The notes: generated by a model from the sequence alone, not told the origin. A stretch of 64,000 bases of DNA from an uncultured Bacteroidales bacterium (GCA_903885595.1 CAISJJ010000298.1:1-64000); one strand, 5' to 3'; shown: positions 32,870 through 42,124, counted from the stretch's first letter. Made by a program: numbers and translations.

Positions 32870-33595
32870 TTAATTTGCACGGTTGCGCTTTGACATAACC
32901 AGTTCTGTTCCAAGTAGCCCTGCGAAAATGATGGAAAGGAAATAGAGGATGTCCTTGGAGTCGATAACGCCACGTGCCATTGATTCGTAGTGCGTTGAGA
33001 GGCTCAGGTAACCAAGCAGGGCGGCGAACCAGCCCCCGGCGCTGCTGCTCAGAAGATCGAATATTAGCTGAAAGAAGATCCCGATGAAGAGCGCCACCAG
33101 CAAGGCAACAATCTGGTTTGAGGTGATGCTGCTTGCAAAGAGGCCTATGCTGATGTAAGAGGCACTCATGAAGAGCAGCCCCAGGTAACCCATCACCACG
33201 GCGCCATGGTCAATCTTGCCGATATTCGCTACCGAGACGTAGTAAGGCAGGGTCAAAGCCAGGGTGATACAAATGAGTAAAAAGGCAGCAAGGAATTTAC
33301 CCGCAATAATCTGCCAGTCGCTCACCGGCTTGGTTATCAGCAGCTCAATGGTCCCCGATTTCTGCTCCTCCGCCAATAATCCCATGGTGATGGCGGGAAT
33401 GAAGAAAAAGAGAGTCCAGAATGAGATGCCGAAAAAAGATTGCAGGCTGACCTGCCCGACAAGGAAGATATCACTGCCAAAGATCCAGGTGAAAAAACCG
33501 CTGAATCCAAGGAATAATACGATCATAACATAGGCCATCAGTGAGTCGAAAAACGACCTGAGTTCCCTCTTGGTGATGATCCAGATCTTGTTCAT
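32870..33595 (-). CDS. gldF: GldF-like ABC-2 permease
   Basis: 241 residues with about six membrane helices. It begins MNKIWIITKRELRSFFDS, typical of ABC-2 permeases, and carries LLAEEQKSGTIELLITKPVSD, the conserved cytoplasmic segment, with LLAEEQKSGTIE as the core. It pairs with the ATPase gene upstream and the GldG-like gene downstream. The exported substrate of this family has not been defined. The 127-base gap to the ATPase is filled by a GC-rich palindromic element. Confidence 0.88.
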   Translation of the reverse strand: MNKIWIITKRELRSFFDSLMAYVMIVLFLGFSGFFTWIFGSDIFLVGQVSLQSFFGISFWTLFFFIPAITMGLLAEEQKSGTIELLITKPVSDWQIIAGKFLAAFLLICITLALTLPYYVSVANIGKIDHGAVVMGYLGLLFMSASYISIGLFASSITSNQIVALLVALFIGIFFQLIFDLLSSSAGGWFAALLGYLSLSTHYESMARGVIDSKDILYFLSIIFAGLLGTELVMSKRNRAN

Positions 33596-33643
33596 GTGCT
33601 ATAAGTTTTTGTTAAGTTGTTGAGTTTGTCAATGCATGATTTG

Positions 33644-33720
33644 CCTCACCCTAACCCTCTCCTGAAGGAGAGGGAATACTCCCCTTCTCCTTCAGGAGAA
33701 GGGGCCGGGGGGTTGAGGTG
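33644..33720. repeat. Paired GC-rich palindromic element between ABC genes
   Basis: Two hairpins, CCCTCTCCTGAAGGAGAGGG and CCCCTTCTCCTTCAGGAGAA, are flanked by outer arms CCTCACCC and GGTTGAGG. This is the fullest copy of the family found in frame in ygfK and ssnA. Confidence 0.85.
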
Positions 33721-33722
33721 TG

Positions 33723-34655
33723 TCAGTTGGGAATTGTCAGATCCCTGAATACATCTTCCAGCTTGCGTTCTACCGGTGTCATCTCAGTGAGCGACCATCC
33801 TTTTTCAACACAAAGTTTGAAAATTGCCCTGCGTGAGTTCATTGAGGCCTTACTCTGTATCTCAAACGCCTGGGTGTAATCAGGAAGAAGATCGACCAGT
33901 TCGACAGTTTCGATTGATTGGAGACAGCGGAAGATTTCATTGCGATCGCCGTCTTCAATGGTTACTTTGATGATTTCTTTGTCCTGTGCTTGCTTACGGA
34001 GGGTGGAGGCGGTGCTGTCGGCAACCAGTTTCCCCTGGCTGATGATCAGGATGCGGTCGCAGGTGGCCTCGACCTCGGCAAGAATATGGGAACTGAGAAT
34101 TACGGTTTTTTCGCGGCCGATCTTTTTTATCAGCTCCCTGATCTCAACGATCTGGTTGGGATCAAGTCCTGACGTAGGCTCGTCAAGGATCAGCACTTCC
34201 GGATCGTGAATCAGTGCCTGGGCAAGACCGACCCGTTGCTGGTATCCCTTTGAAAGCTCAGAGATTTTTTTGTACTTCTCACCTTTCAGCCCGCAAATGC
34301 TGACAATCTCCAAAATGCGCCCCCGGATCTTTCCTTTAGGGACTCCCTGTATCTCTGCAACAAATTGCAGGTAGTCGATCACTGGCATCTCTTTGTATAG
34401 CGGATTGGTTTCAGGGAGATAACCAATGTGTTTTTTAACCTCTTCGGGATTGGTTTGTACCGATATCCCGCCAACCTTTACATCGCCTTCGTTGGGACCC
34501 ATAAAACAGGTGATGATCTTCATGGTAGTGGTTTTCCCGGCGCCGTTGGGCCCCAGGAAACCGACTATTTCACCGGTATTCACTTTGAATGAGATACCGT
34601 CAACTGCCTTCTGAAAACCATAACTCTTGGTTAAATTCTCGACACTTACTTCCAT
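33723..34655 (-). CDS. gldA: GldA-like ABC transporter ATPase
   Basis: 310 residues. Walker A is GPNGAGKTTT (about 36-45), the signature is LSKGYQQRVG, Walker B is VLILDEPTSGLD and the switch His is in ILSSHIL. The C-terminal 90 residues form the DUF-type extension usual for ABC-2 exporters of this group. It would power the GldF-like permease. A TATTTTTG element on the minus strand at 34699-34706 could be its promoter. Confidence 0.9.
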   Translation of the reverse strand: MEVSVENLTKSYGFQKAVDGISFKVNTGEIVGFLGPNGAGKTTTMKIITCFMGPNEGDVKVGGISVQTNPEEVKKHIGYLPETNPLYKEMPVIDYLQFVAEIQGVPKGKIRGRILEIVSICGLKGEKYKKISELSKGYQQRVGLAQALIHDPEVLILDEPTSGLDPNQIVEIRELIKKIGREKTVILSSHILAEVEATCDRILIISQGKLVADSTASTLRKQAQDKEIIKVTIEDGDRNEIFRCLQSIETVELVDLLPDYTQAFEIQSKASMNSRRAIFKLCVEKGWSLTEMTPVERKLEDVFRDLTIPN

Positions 34656-34841
34656 AAGTATTTCATTTTAAACAGATGATGAATTAGATAAACGGCGGCA
34701 AAAATAAAAAAAAGGGAAAAATCAGAAAATATTTCTTTGAGAAAATTTTTTCATCCGGGCAACTTTTTTTAATGAAAAACTGTACGGGTTAACCAAGACG
34801 AAAATTAACCGCCCTGAAAAACAATGTTGAACAGTGAGACT

Positions 34842-37800
34842 TTATTTTAATCTTTCCACAGCCATCAGGATCACCTCTCCTGTCGCAGGCAGCGAGAATT
34901 CGGGCTCTTTTTCATGACCGGCCACAGCGGAAATAGCATCTTTGATGGCCAGCCACACCGACAGTCCAAGCATGAAGGGAGGTTCTCCCACCGCTTTGCT
35001 TTGGCGGATGGTATGTTGATTTGGTACATCCTTTAACAGCTCCACCCTGAAATCACCCGGGATATCATTAATCGTCGGAATTTTATAAGTGTCAGGTGAA
35101 TGGGTGAGCAGGTGTCCTTCATTGTCCCACTTGATCTCCTCAGTGGTGCACCAGCCCATTCCCTGGATAAACCCGCCTTCAACCTGCCCGATATCTATCC
35201 CCTCGTTGATAGAATTCCCCACATCATGAATAATGTCGGTACGGAGTACCCTGTGAGCTCCGGTCAGGGTATCGATTTCCACCTCAGATACTGCCATTCC
35301 GTAGGCAAAATACAAAAAGGGATTTCCCTGGCCGGTTTCGCGGTCGAAAAATATTCCCGGCGTTTTATAAAATCCGGTTGAACTCAGACTAACCTGGTTG
35401 GGCCGGGCCAGACTGCAAAGTTTTGCAAAGGGAATTGCATAGGATGGGAATTCGATGTCGTAAATATTATTATCCCGGAAAACGATGTTTTCTTTTTTAA
35501 AATTATGTCCGGGATGCTGACTTGTCAGCTCCGTTAAGGCAAGACCGCTCAGCCTTTCTTTTATAATCTCAATAGCATTTTTAACTGCCATGCCGTTCAG
35601 GTCACTTCCTGATGAAGCGGCGGTGGGAGAGGTGTTCGGCACCATGGAGGTATTGGTGGGGTTCACCCTGATTTGTTCAGGACCTATGCCTAATTCAATT
35701 GCTGCGATCTGGAGTATTTTGGTGTGCAGGCCTTGCCCCATCTCTGTCCCGCCATGGTTGACCAGCACGGTGCCATCAGTGTAGATGTTTACCAATGCTC
35801 CCGCCTGGTTCAGGAAGGCGGTAGTAAAGGAGATGCCGAATTTCACCGGGGTAAGGGAAATACCTCTCTTAAAATGCTCATTTTCCCTGTTGAACCGGTT
35901 GATCTCCTGTCTTCGTGCGTTATATTCTGAAGAGCTGACCAGCTTTTCATACATCCTGAAAAGGTGGTTGTTTTCAACCTTTTCGCCGTAAGGGGTCAGG
36001 TTACATTCAGCGTTGCGGTAAAAATTCAGGTACCGGATCTCTGCTGCATCTTTCTTCAGGAAACGGGCAATCTGGTCAATGGCATTTTCAATAACGGCTA
36101 TTCCCTGGGGACCGCCAAATCCGCGGAAAGCCGTATTGGATGGCAGGTTGGTTTTCCAGGCTTTTCCCGTTATTGAAACATTTGGCAACCAATATGCATT
36201 ATCTGCATGCAACATTGCCCGTTCGAGAATAGCACGCGTGAGGTCGGTCGCGGAACCTGCATCTGCATTCAGGTCTACCCTGTATGCGAGGATCAATCCA
36301 TCATCGTCGAACCCGATTTCATACCTGGACATGAAGCGATGCCGTTTGCCGGTCATGATCTGGTCATCATCGCGGAACAGGTGGATTTTTACAGGTTGCC
36401 TGGTGTCATTTGCCAGCAGGGAGGCCCACGCCGCCACATGATTTCCCTGTGTCTCTTTTCCCCCGAACCCGCCGCCGATACGCTTTACTTCAACCTCAAC
36501 TTCGTTTTTTTGAACACCCAGAACTTCCGCAACGATCGATTGGGTCTCAGAAGGATTCTGACTTGATGCATGTACGAACATCTCCTTCCCTTCCCCGGGA
36601 ATGGCAAGTGCAGTTTGGGTTTCAAGGTACCAGTGCTCCTGTGCACCGGTGCATAGCTCGCCACTGATAACGTGGGGGGCAGTTTGTAATGCGGTTAAAA
36701 GATCTCCTCGTTCTATTTTCCGGACCGGAGAAATGATATCGTTGGCGGCAATGGCCGATTCGATATCGATGATAGCAGGGAGCTGTTCATATTCGATCAC
36801 GATACATTTCTCTGCCGCCAGGGCCGCCTCTTCCGTTTCGGCAGCAATCAGGGCAATTGCTTGCCCGATAAAGGTAACCTCCTTTTCAGCGAGACAGGGT
36901 TCGTCATGAATCAGCGGCCCCATCTGGTTTTCCCCCGGAATATCCCTGGCTGTAATAATCCTGCGGACTCCCGGCACTGACAAAGCCGCTGTAAGATCCA
37001 GCTGGCGGATTATAGCATGCGCGTATTTGCTATACACGACTTTACCATACAGAAGATCATTGTTTACTACGATGTCTTCTATGAACACCGACTCTCCTGT
37101 TGTATGTTTTTCTGCGCTATCGTTAACCACCCTTACAGGGTCCCACACCCTTACAGGGTCGTCAACCCTGACAATGTTGATGGTTGGCTCAAGAAAGAAT
37201 TTCAGCAATAAATTCCTGCCGGCTGTCTTCCGGTATTCAGCTTCGGCCCTGGCATCAGAGATGGGGGTGAAATCATGGTCAAAAACACGCATGGCCTCCG
37301 AAATGGTTTCACGTGACCATGATTTTCCCGTTAAATAACGCTCAGTGTTTACCGCTCGTTTTGGGATTTCAGCCAGTCCTCCATACGCCAGGATGATCTG
37401 ATGAATAATGCCATCCGTTTTAGTTACCCTGAAAGCGGCACTGACGGTCGAAATATCCATGTTTTTCCTGCGGGAGACTTTATGGGAGAAAATATACGTG
37501 CCAGGATTGATCTTAGGAATTTCAATTTCAGTTATCAATTCATCATTTCGCAGGATTGTTTTATGGTAACCGGTGATGAAATCCTCAAGGTCAATTTTCC
37601 TTGCTGAACTGGCCGATTGAACTTTGATATTGGCGCGATAGGCGATGAGCAGGGGAAGCAAATCGCCAATGGGCGAAGCAGAACCAACATTTCCGCCCAG
37701 GGTTGCGATATTTCGTATTTGCAGGGAGCCGAAAACCTGCAGCAAGGCATGAAGGGCGGGTAATCTCTCCTTCGAAAAGGCTTTGAGTTGCTCCATTGTA

Positions 37801-38624
37801 AAACCGGCGCCAATTAGGTATTGTTCCTTTTCTTCAATGCAATGCCGCAATTCACTAATACCCGAAAGATCAATGATCATGGGCAGCAACTCTTTTTTCT
37901 TTGTCTGGCGCAAGGATACATCGGTTGAACCATTCAGGATGACCGCTGAAGGATATTCTTTCCTGAGCCTGAGAGCTTCCGAGAGTGTAAATGGTTTAAA
38001 GTAGCTTTGCGGCCCTTTTTTTATTTCAATGGTTTCAGTCACCGAAGTGATCTCCTTTAACATTTCAATTACGGCAGCCTCATTCTGCGAAAATTGATCC
38101 TGTGCAGTTTCTTCAGCAACCCGCCTGGCAGCATTCAGAATGGACTGGTAGCCCGTACACCGGCATAAATTACCGGTCAGGGAATCTTCAACGATTTCAC
38201 GTGACGGATTCCGATGATTTTTAAACAGGCCGAACAGCGACATCACAACCCCGGGGGTGCAGTAACCGCATTGGCTGCCGTTGGTCTCCACCAACATTTG
38301 CTGGACCGGATGAAGAATTTTGTCCTTCTCATGAAAAACTGCGAGATTCTCTACCGTTATGATCTGCTTCCCGTGTATCATCGGGAGAAATACCAGGCAG
38401 GAATCGACCGTTCGGTAAACAAGTTTACCATCCAGGTCTGTTTCGGCCAGTACGACCGTGCAGGCACCGCAATCTCCTTCAGCACAGCCCTCTTTAACCC
38501 CCTTGTGCCCATGCAGCGAGCGGAGGTAATTCAATACTGTAGTTGTCGGCTTCAAATCATGAGTTGCTGAGAAATCAATCTCAACGATGCGATTATCCAG
38601 CACAAACCGGATAGTGTTTTTCAT
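34842..38624 (-). CDS. xdh: Xanthine dehydrogenase, single-chain (2Fe-2S, FAD, molybdopterin)
   Basis: 1260 residues, close to eukaryotic-type XDH. Order: [2Fe-2S] (GCAEGDCGACTVV about 46-58; QCGYCTPG about 118; CRCTGY about 155); FAD domain (about 215-460; LNGSTDVSLRQ, LGGNVGSASPIGD); and Mo domain (GGGFGGKETQ, FRGFGGPQG, GGTEMGQGLH, KAVGEPPF with the catalytic Glu near 1211). It oxidises hypoxanthine and xanthine to urate with NAD, or the reverse under reducing conditions. A short in-frame insertion, DDPVRVWDPVRVVND, in the FAD-Mo linker is encoded by tandem palindromic repeats. The stop of xdhC overlaps its start (ATGA). Having both this enzyme and the selenium-type one suggests separate substrates. 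Confidence 0.93.
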   Translation of the reverse strand: MKNTIRFVLDNRIVEIDFSATHDLKPTTTVLNYLRSLHGHKGVKEGCAEGDCGACTVVLAETDLDGKLVYRTVDSCLVFLPMIHGKQIITVENLAVFHEKDKILHPVQQMLVETNGSQCGYCTPGVVMSLFGLFKNHRNPSREIVEDSLTGNLCRCTGYQSILNAARRVAEETAQDQFSQNEAAVIEMLKEITSVTETIEIKKGPQSYFKPFTLSEALRLRKEYPSAVILNGSTDVSLRQTKKKELLPMIIDLSGISELRHCIEEKEQYLIGAGFTMEQLKAFSKERLPALHALLQVFGSLQIRNIATLGGNVGSASPIGDLLPLLIAYRANIKVQSASSARKIDLEDFITGYHKTILRNDELITEIEIPKINPGTYIFSHKVSRRKNMDISTVSAAFRVTKTDGIIHQIILAYGGLAEIPKRAVNTERYLTGKSWSRETISEAMRVFDHDFTPISDARAEAEYRKTAGRNLLLKFFLEPTINIVRVDDPVRVWDPVRVVNDSAEKHTTGESVFIEDIVVNNDLLYGKVVYSKYAHAIIRQLDLTAALSVPGVRRIITARDIPGENQMGPLIHDEPCLAEKEVTFIGQAIALIAAETEEAALAAEKCIVIEYEQLPAIIDIESAIAANDIISPVRKIERGDLLTALQTAPHVISGELCTGAQEHWYLETQTALAIPGEGKEMFVHASSQNPSETQSIVAEVLGVQKNEVEVEVKRIGGGFGGKETQGNHVAAWASLLANDTRQPVKIHLFRDDDQIMTGKRHRFMSRYEIGFDDDGLILAYRVDLNADAGSATDLTRAILERAMLHADNAYWLPNVSITGKAWKTNLPSNTAFRGFGGPQGIAVIENAIDQIARFLKKDAAEIRYLNFYRNAECNLTPYGEKVENNHLFRMYEKLVSSSEYNARRQEINRFNRENEHFKRGISLTPVKFGISFTTAFLNQAGALVNIYTDGTVLVNHGGTEMGQGLHTKILQIAAIELGIGPEQIRVNPTNTSMVPNTSPTAASSGSDLNGMAVKNAIEIIKERLSGLALTELTSQHPGHNFKKENIVFRDNNIYDIEFPSYAIPFAKLCSLARPNQVSLSSTGFYKTPGIFFDRETGQGNPFLYFAYGMAVSEVEIDTLTGAHRVLRTDIIHDVGNSINEGIDIGQVEGGFIQGMGWCTTEEIKWDNEGHLLTHSPDTYKIPTINDIPGDFRVELLKDVPNQHTIRQSKAVGEPPFMLGLSVWLAIKDAISAVAGHEKEPEFSLPATGEVILMAVERLK
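37126..37172 (-). repeat. Tandem ACCCTTACAGGGT palindromes inside xdh
   Basis: Two perfect copies at 37129-37141 and 37147-37159 with an 18 bp period, then a half copy. They relate to CACCCTGTCAGGGTG at 14938 and 52394. Confidence 0.8.
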
Positions 38625-39382
38625 CTCGAATTTCTTACATCAATCAATTTCGCAAGGATGCTGATGGCGATCTCCTGTGGGGTATCAGCCTTGAATTTTA
38701 TCCCGATCGGCATATCAATTTTCCCGAGTTCTTCAAGTGAAAGGATTTTTTCCTCTAAAAACCGCTTTTTCAGGGTCTCCACCTTTCGGTTGCTCCCGAT
38801 CATGCCCAGGTAGGCGTGTGGCTTTTTGGCAACCACTGCCAGAATTTCTTCATCAAAAATATGCTTGGGTGTTACAACCACAATAAAGGTGTCTGCATCA
38901 AAAACAGCATCCCCGATTGCCAGGAAATAATCTCTGTTAATAATGGTAAATCCGGAAAACACGGGGTCCTTGAATATCTCTTCCCTTGGATCAAAAATGG
39001 TAACCGTAAAACTGAGCTCCCGGGCAAATTGTGCCAGCGCTTTTCCAATATGACCTGCCCCGAAAATGAACAGTTTCTTTTTTGAATTCAATGGTTCGAT
39101 GTAAACCTCCATCTTACCACCGCAATGCATGTTCAGGTCCTGCTCAAGATTGAAGGCCACTTTGGCAGGTTTTCCCGAGGCTATCATGTTAATGGCCCTG
39201 GCGGCAACCTCGCTTTCAATACTTCCGCCCCCGATGCTGCCCATGATGGTGCCATCAGCAAATACGATCATCTTGGCGCCGGTTTTTCGCGGGGTCGAAC
39301 CATGCGTTTCAATTACAATGCATAAGGCTGCATGTTTTTGCCCGTTGATAATTTCTTCAATTTTCCCGAAAATCTGCTCCAT
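38621..39382 (-). CDS. xdhC: XdhC-like molybdenum cofactor insertion/maturation protein
   Basis: 253 residues. The N-terminal XdhC/CoxI domain has IVIETHGSTPRKTGAKMIV and GSIGGGSIES; the C-terminal Rossmann domain has LFIFGAGHIGKALA, and the end contains IGIKFKADTPQEIAISILA, the family tail. It binds Moco, aids sulfuration and inserts it into xanthine dehydrogenase. It overlaps xdh by four bases, which couples maturation to the enzyme. Confidence 0.92.
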   Translation of the reverse strand: MEQIFGKIEEIINGQKHAALCIVIETHGSTPRKTGAKMIVFADGTIMGSIGGGSIESEVAARAINMIASGKPAKVAFNLEQDLNMHCGGKMEVYIEPLNSKKKLFIFGAGHIGKALAQFARELSFTVTIFDPREEIFKDPVFSGFTIINRDYFLAIGDAVFDADTFIVVVTPKHIFDEEILAVVAKKPHAYLGMIGSNRKVETLKKRFLEEKILSLEELGKIDMPIGIKFKADTPQEIAISILAKLIDVRNSR

Positions 39383-39716
39383 GTTTATAACCAGGTTTAA
39401 TGATCTGCCTGCGATCGATTTGATTTACTTCAGATATTCTTTGCTTGTTTTCTGTTGTATTACTTTCAATGAAAACCTTATTAGCCTGCCATTTTTGTGG
39501 AGATCATATGGTATGTAAAAATACATATTTTTATGTTCATCAAGCCATCATGTTGAAACCGGAATGTATTCTGAAACATCCTTATCGGCTGAAATACCCC
39601 TTTTTTGTTGCATTTTGACAGGATTTCATAAGCCATCGTGTTTAAATGCAGTTATACTGAGCGTTTCGGTTTGCTTTCAATTTCAAACTCAAACTGCCGA
39701 AGTGAAGGTGCGCTGA
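39383..39716. other. Gap upstream of xdhC: AT-rich palindrome, no gene
   Basis: Holds a perfect AT-rich palindrome TAAAAATACATATTTTTA (39516-39533), about 135 bases upstream of the xdhC start, which could be an operator. No reading frame, known riboswitch or RNA motif was recognised. Confidence 0.5.
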
Positions 39717-40292
39717 TTATGACCGGTCCCATTGGCTAAACTCTTTGTAATCATCAGGGGTGTTTATATTCCACAGAATTCGTTCATCGGGATAGGGGAT
39801 TTCAATTCTGGTAAAGCATTGAAGTGCTTTGCGGAAATCAGTAACATCCGGATTCCGGCGAAAAAAATCAACAACATTTTTTCCAAGTAGTACGGGGTGC
39901 CCGCCATGTCCATGACAGACGGGAACTGCATAACCATCGGGGATACCCGACCTAAGTAATTCATCCAGCAAGGTGTGTTCAAGGAATGGATTATCAATGT
40001 TCTGGATAAAGCATGCAGAACTTTCCGGAACTTGTTTCAATCCCAGATGGATAGACCATCTCCGCCCTTTTTCCAATTGGTGGTTTACAACAGTAATCTG
40101 GTCCCCGGCAGGTAAAGTTTCAGGATTGAATAATTCGTTGACTATCAGTATAATTGGGTTGCAGCCATAATCCCGCAAAAAATTGACCAGGTAACCTGTA
40201 AAATTCGTTCCGTTACCAAAAGATAGCAAGGTTTTTTGAGTCCCCATGCGTCCCGAATTCCCGGCGGCCGGTATAATTGCGGAAACCGGCAT
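39717..40292 (-). CDS. MocA/YgfJ-like molybdenum cofactor nucleotidyltransferase
   Basis: 191 residues from the ATG at 40292, where the sugar-nucleotidyltransferase motif starts (VSAIIPAAGNSGRMGTQK). VNHQLEKGRRWSIHLGL, CFIQNIDNPF and CHGHGGHPVLLGK match the MobA/MocA family; the His/Gly-rich GHGGHPVLL segment is typical of MocA and YgfJ. It should attach CMP or GMP to molybdopterin to make the dinucleotide cofactor used by xanthine dehydrogenases, fitting the adjacent xdhC-xdh pair. It ends 334 bases before xdhC starts on the same strand. Confidence 0.85.
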   Translation of the reverse strand: MPVSAIIPAAGNSGRMGTQKTLLSFGNGTNFTGYLVNFLRDYGCNPIILIVNELFNPETLPAGDQITVVNHQLEKGRRWSIHLGLKQVPESSACFIQNIDNPFLEHTLLDELLRSGIPDGYAVPVCHGHGGHPVLLGKNVVDFFRRNPDVTDFRKALQCFTRIEIPYPDERILWNINTPDDYKEFSQWDRS

Positions 40293-40299
40293 GCTGACT

Positions 40300-40716
40300 T
40301 TACAGGCCGGAGCCATTGCCCATAGGGTTTTGCTGCCCTCTGTGTTGTTGCTGCGGAGGCGGCATTTGCTGAATGTCACGTTGTTTTTTCATATCTTCCA
40401 GGAAAAGTAAGTATTTTTCATACTTTTTTTCATCATGAAAGATTTTTTTTATTTTCTCTTCCCTTGAATTCATTAAAAAGGTGAGCACCTTGGCGTTGTT
40501 ATCGGCCCGGTATTTCTGCACGTCATCAATAAACCCGATGTAAGCCATCGTCATGGAATCCTTTTGGTTTTGGGTCATCTCGATCTTCTTGGCCATACTT
40601 ACAACGAACATTTTCATCTGTTCTTCAACCGGAATTTCTTTCTGCTGGTTCTGCTGTGCCATGGTTTGGCCAGAGCAAAAAATGAGAAATGCAATTAAAG
40701 CAATAAGTCTGTTCAT
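40300..40716 (-). CDS. Small exported protein with helical, Gln/Met-rich sequence
   Basis: 138 residues: signal peptide MNRLIALIAFLIFCSGQTMA, then a mostly helical charged region (EEQMKMFVVSMAKKIEMTQ, EEKIKKIFHDEKKYEKYLLF) and a Gln/Pro/Met tail. The pattern loosely recalls Spy/CpxP-like periplasmic proteins (Bacteroidota DUF-type with K-x-Y-E-K-Y), but I cannot name a family. It overlaps the MmcQ-like stop by four bases and ends eight bases before the MocA-like gene, so all three may be co-transcribed. Confidence 0.7.
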   Translation of the reverse strand: MNRLIALIAFLIFCSGQTMAQQNQQKEIPVEEQMKMFVVSMAKKIEMTQNQKDSMTMAYIGFIDDVQKYRADNNAKVLTFLMNSREEKIKKIFHDEKKYEKYLLFLEDMKKQRDIQQMPPPQQQHRGQQNPMGNGSGL

Positions 40717-41057
40717 ACTTGTAGGTTTTCCTGTATTTTTTTTGGCAATTTAACTACAACGAGTTTATACGATTGCCTGATATAGTGTTCCCACTCAATG
40801 TAGCTGAACCTGTCTTCCTTCAAGACAGTCATCCACTGGCGCCTGGCAAAATGAGATGCCTGAATGATATCGCCCGCTTGCGTTAATTCATCAAATTGCT
40901 CTTCAGGAACTTTTAAGGCAACCTGAAGCGGAGGGTCAAGTCCGGTAAGACAAAATATTTTTCCGGCTACTGAGAAAACCAGGTGGTTCTCCCACTTGAT
41001 GTCTTCGGTCACTGCCGGAAGCGTCAGACAAAATTCACGAAGCTCTTCAATGTTCAT
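40713..41057 (-). CDS. MmcQ/YjbR family protein
   Basis: 114 residues. It matches the YjbR/MmcQ fold along its length: MNIEELREFCLTLPAVTED, then KWENHLVFSVAGKIFCL, and LKEDRFSYIEWEHYIRQSYKLV near the end. The family has a CyaY-like or DNA-binding-like fold with unproven function. A TAATTTTG element at 41062-41069 (minus) lies only four bases before the ATG. Confidence 0.85.
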   Translation of the reverse strand: MNIEELREFCLTLPAVTEDIKWENHLVFSVAGKIFCLTGLDPPLQVALKVPEEQFDELTQAGDIIQASHFARRQWMTVLKEDRFSYIEWEHYIRQSYKLVVVKLPKKIQENLQV

Positions 41058-41450
41058 GGGTCAAAATTAATAAATCTTTGGTTCATGTGTCAGGCTTGAC
41101 GTTTGTCTGTCGCATTTTACACTATTTGATTTGTCCTTCAATCCTGCAGTTGGTTGATGGGTCGAAAATTTGGGATTTCATCCATTTCACTGAAAAAAAC
41201 AATCACAACAATATTTAATTTTGAAGGTTCCGTTAAGATAGGTTGTATTCACTGTGAATTAAATATATATTTGTATTACCATCCTTAAGAATGAAAATTC
41301 AAAAGAGGTGAAGACAAAAATCTTTTTATCGCTTCAGCCTGAACATATGCTTCCAGGGATTACACAATCGAGATATTCGGATACCCCGGCAGCAAATCTC
41401 AAATCATAAATTATCTGTTATTCTGATTGTTGTAACCCAAAATAAAGTTT
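41058..41450. other. Gap between divergent genes, no feature beyond promoters
   Basis: About 390 bases of AT-rich DNA. Apart from the TAATTTTG element close to the minus-strand gene, no frame, hairpin or repeat stood out. Confidence 0.6.
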
Positions 41451-42068
41451 ATGGCACTGAAAGAGAAAATTAAAAACAATCCACAGCTGAAAAGCTTGGT
41501 TTTAAAAGCGATGATTCCACGAAACCGGGCGCGACCCAGGTTGTGGGTGCGCTGGTTCATCAACCCGTTTGTCCATCACAAAGGGAAACGCACAGGAATC
41601 TGCAAATCGGCGAGGATTGATGTGCTGCCTTACTACAAGTTTTCTCTTGGAGATGATTCCATTATTGAAGATTTTGCGACAATCAACAATGGAGTCGGTG
41701 ACGTTTTTATCGGTACAAAGAGCCGCATCGGGCTGGGATCAACGTTGATCGGACCCCTTAAAGTCGGGAATGATGTTCTCATCGCCCAAAATGTAGTATT
41801 ATCAGCATTAAATCATAAATACGAAGACGATACCTTGCCGATCTCCAGGCAGGGTTTTACCAAAAATGCCATCGTTGTTGAAGATGAAGTCTGGATTGCA
41901 GCCAATTGTGTGATCCTTTCAGGTGTAACAATAGGAAAACATGCCATAGTCTCGGCAGGAAGCGTTGTCAGGCGCAATGTCCCATCGTATTCAATTGTAT
42001 CAGGTAATCCGGCTAAGGTCATCAAACGACGAAACCCTGAAACGAAAATCTGGGAATGGAAAATTTAA
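41451..42068 (+). CDS. Left-handed beta-helix acyltransferase (hexapeptide family)
   Basis: 205 residues. Hexapeptide repeats run from about residue 60 to 185 (IGTKSRIGLGSTLIG, VGNDVLIAQNVVLSA, VEDEVWIAANCVILSG, IGKHAIVSAGSVV), with the catalytic His in SALNHKYED and the C-terminal SGNPAKVIKRR typical of maltose/xenobiotic/capsule O-acetyltransferases. It transfers acetyl from acetyl-CoA to a sugar or antibiotic-like acceptor that cannot be predicted. It stands alone between gaps. Confidence 0.85.
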   Translation: MALKEKIKNNPQLKSLVLKAMIPRNRARPRLWVRWFINPFVHHKGKRTGICKSARIDVLPYYKFSLGDDSIIEDFATINNGVGDVFIGTKSRIGLGSTLIGPLKVGNDVLIAQNVVLSALNHKYEDDTLPISRQGFTKNAIVVEDEVWIAANCVILSGVTIGKHAIVSAGSVVRRNVPSYSIVSGNPAKVIKRRNPETKIWEWKI

Positions 42069-42124
42069 TGCTGATTGATTTTGTCAGATGTCCGATAAAT
42101 AGTTAAATCTGCCTGAATATTTTG

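Noticed and set aside
31312-34655. Transporter for purines
   Set aside because: The ABC set is of the GldA/F/G type, not a purine importer; its place in the cluster is not proof of function.
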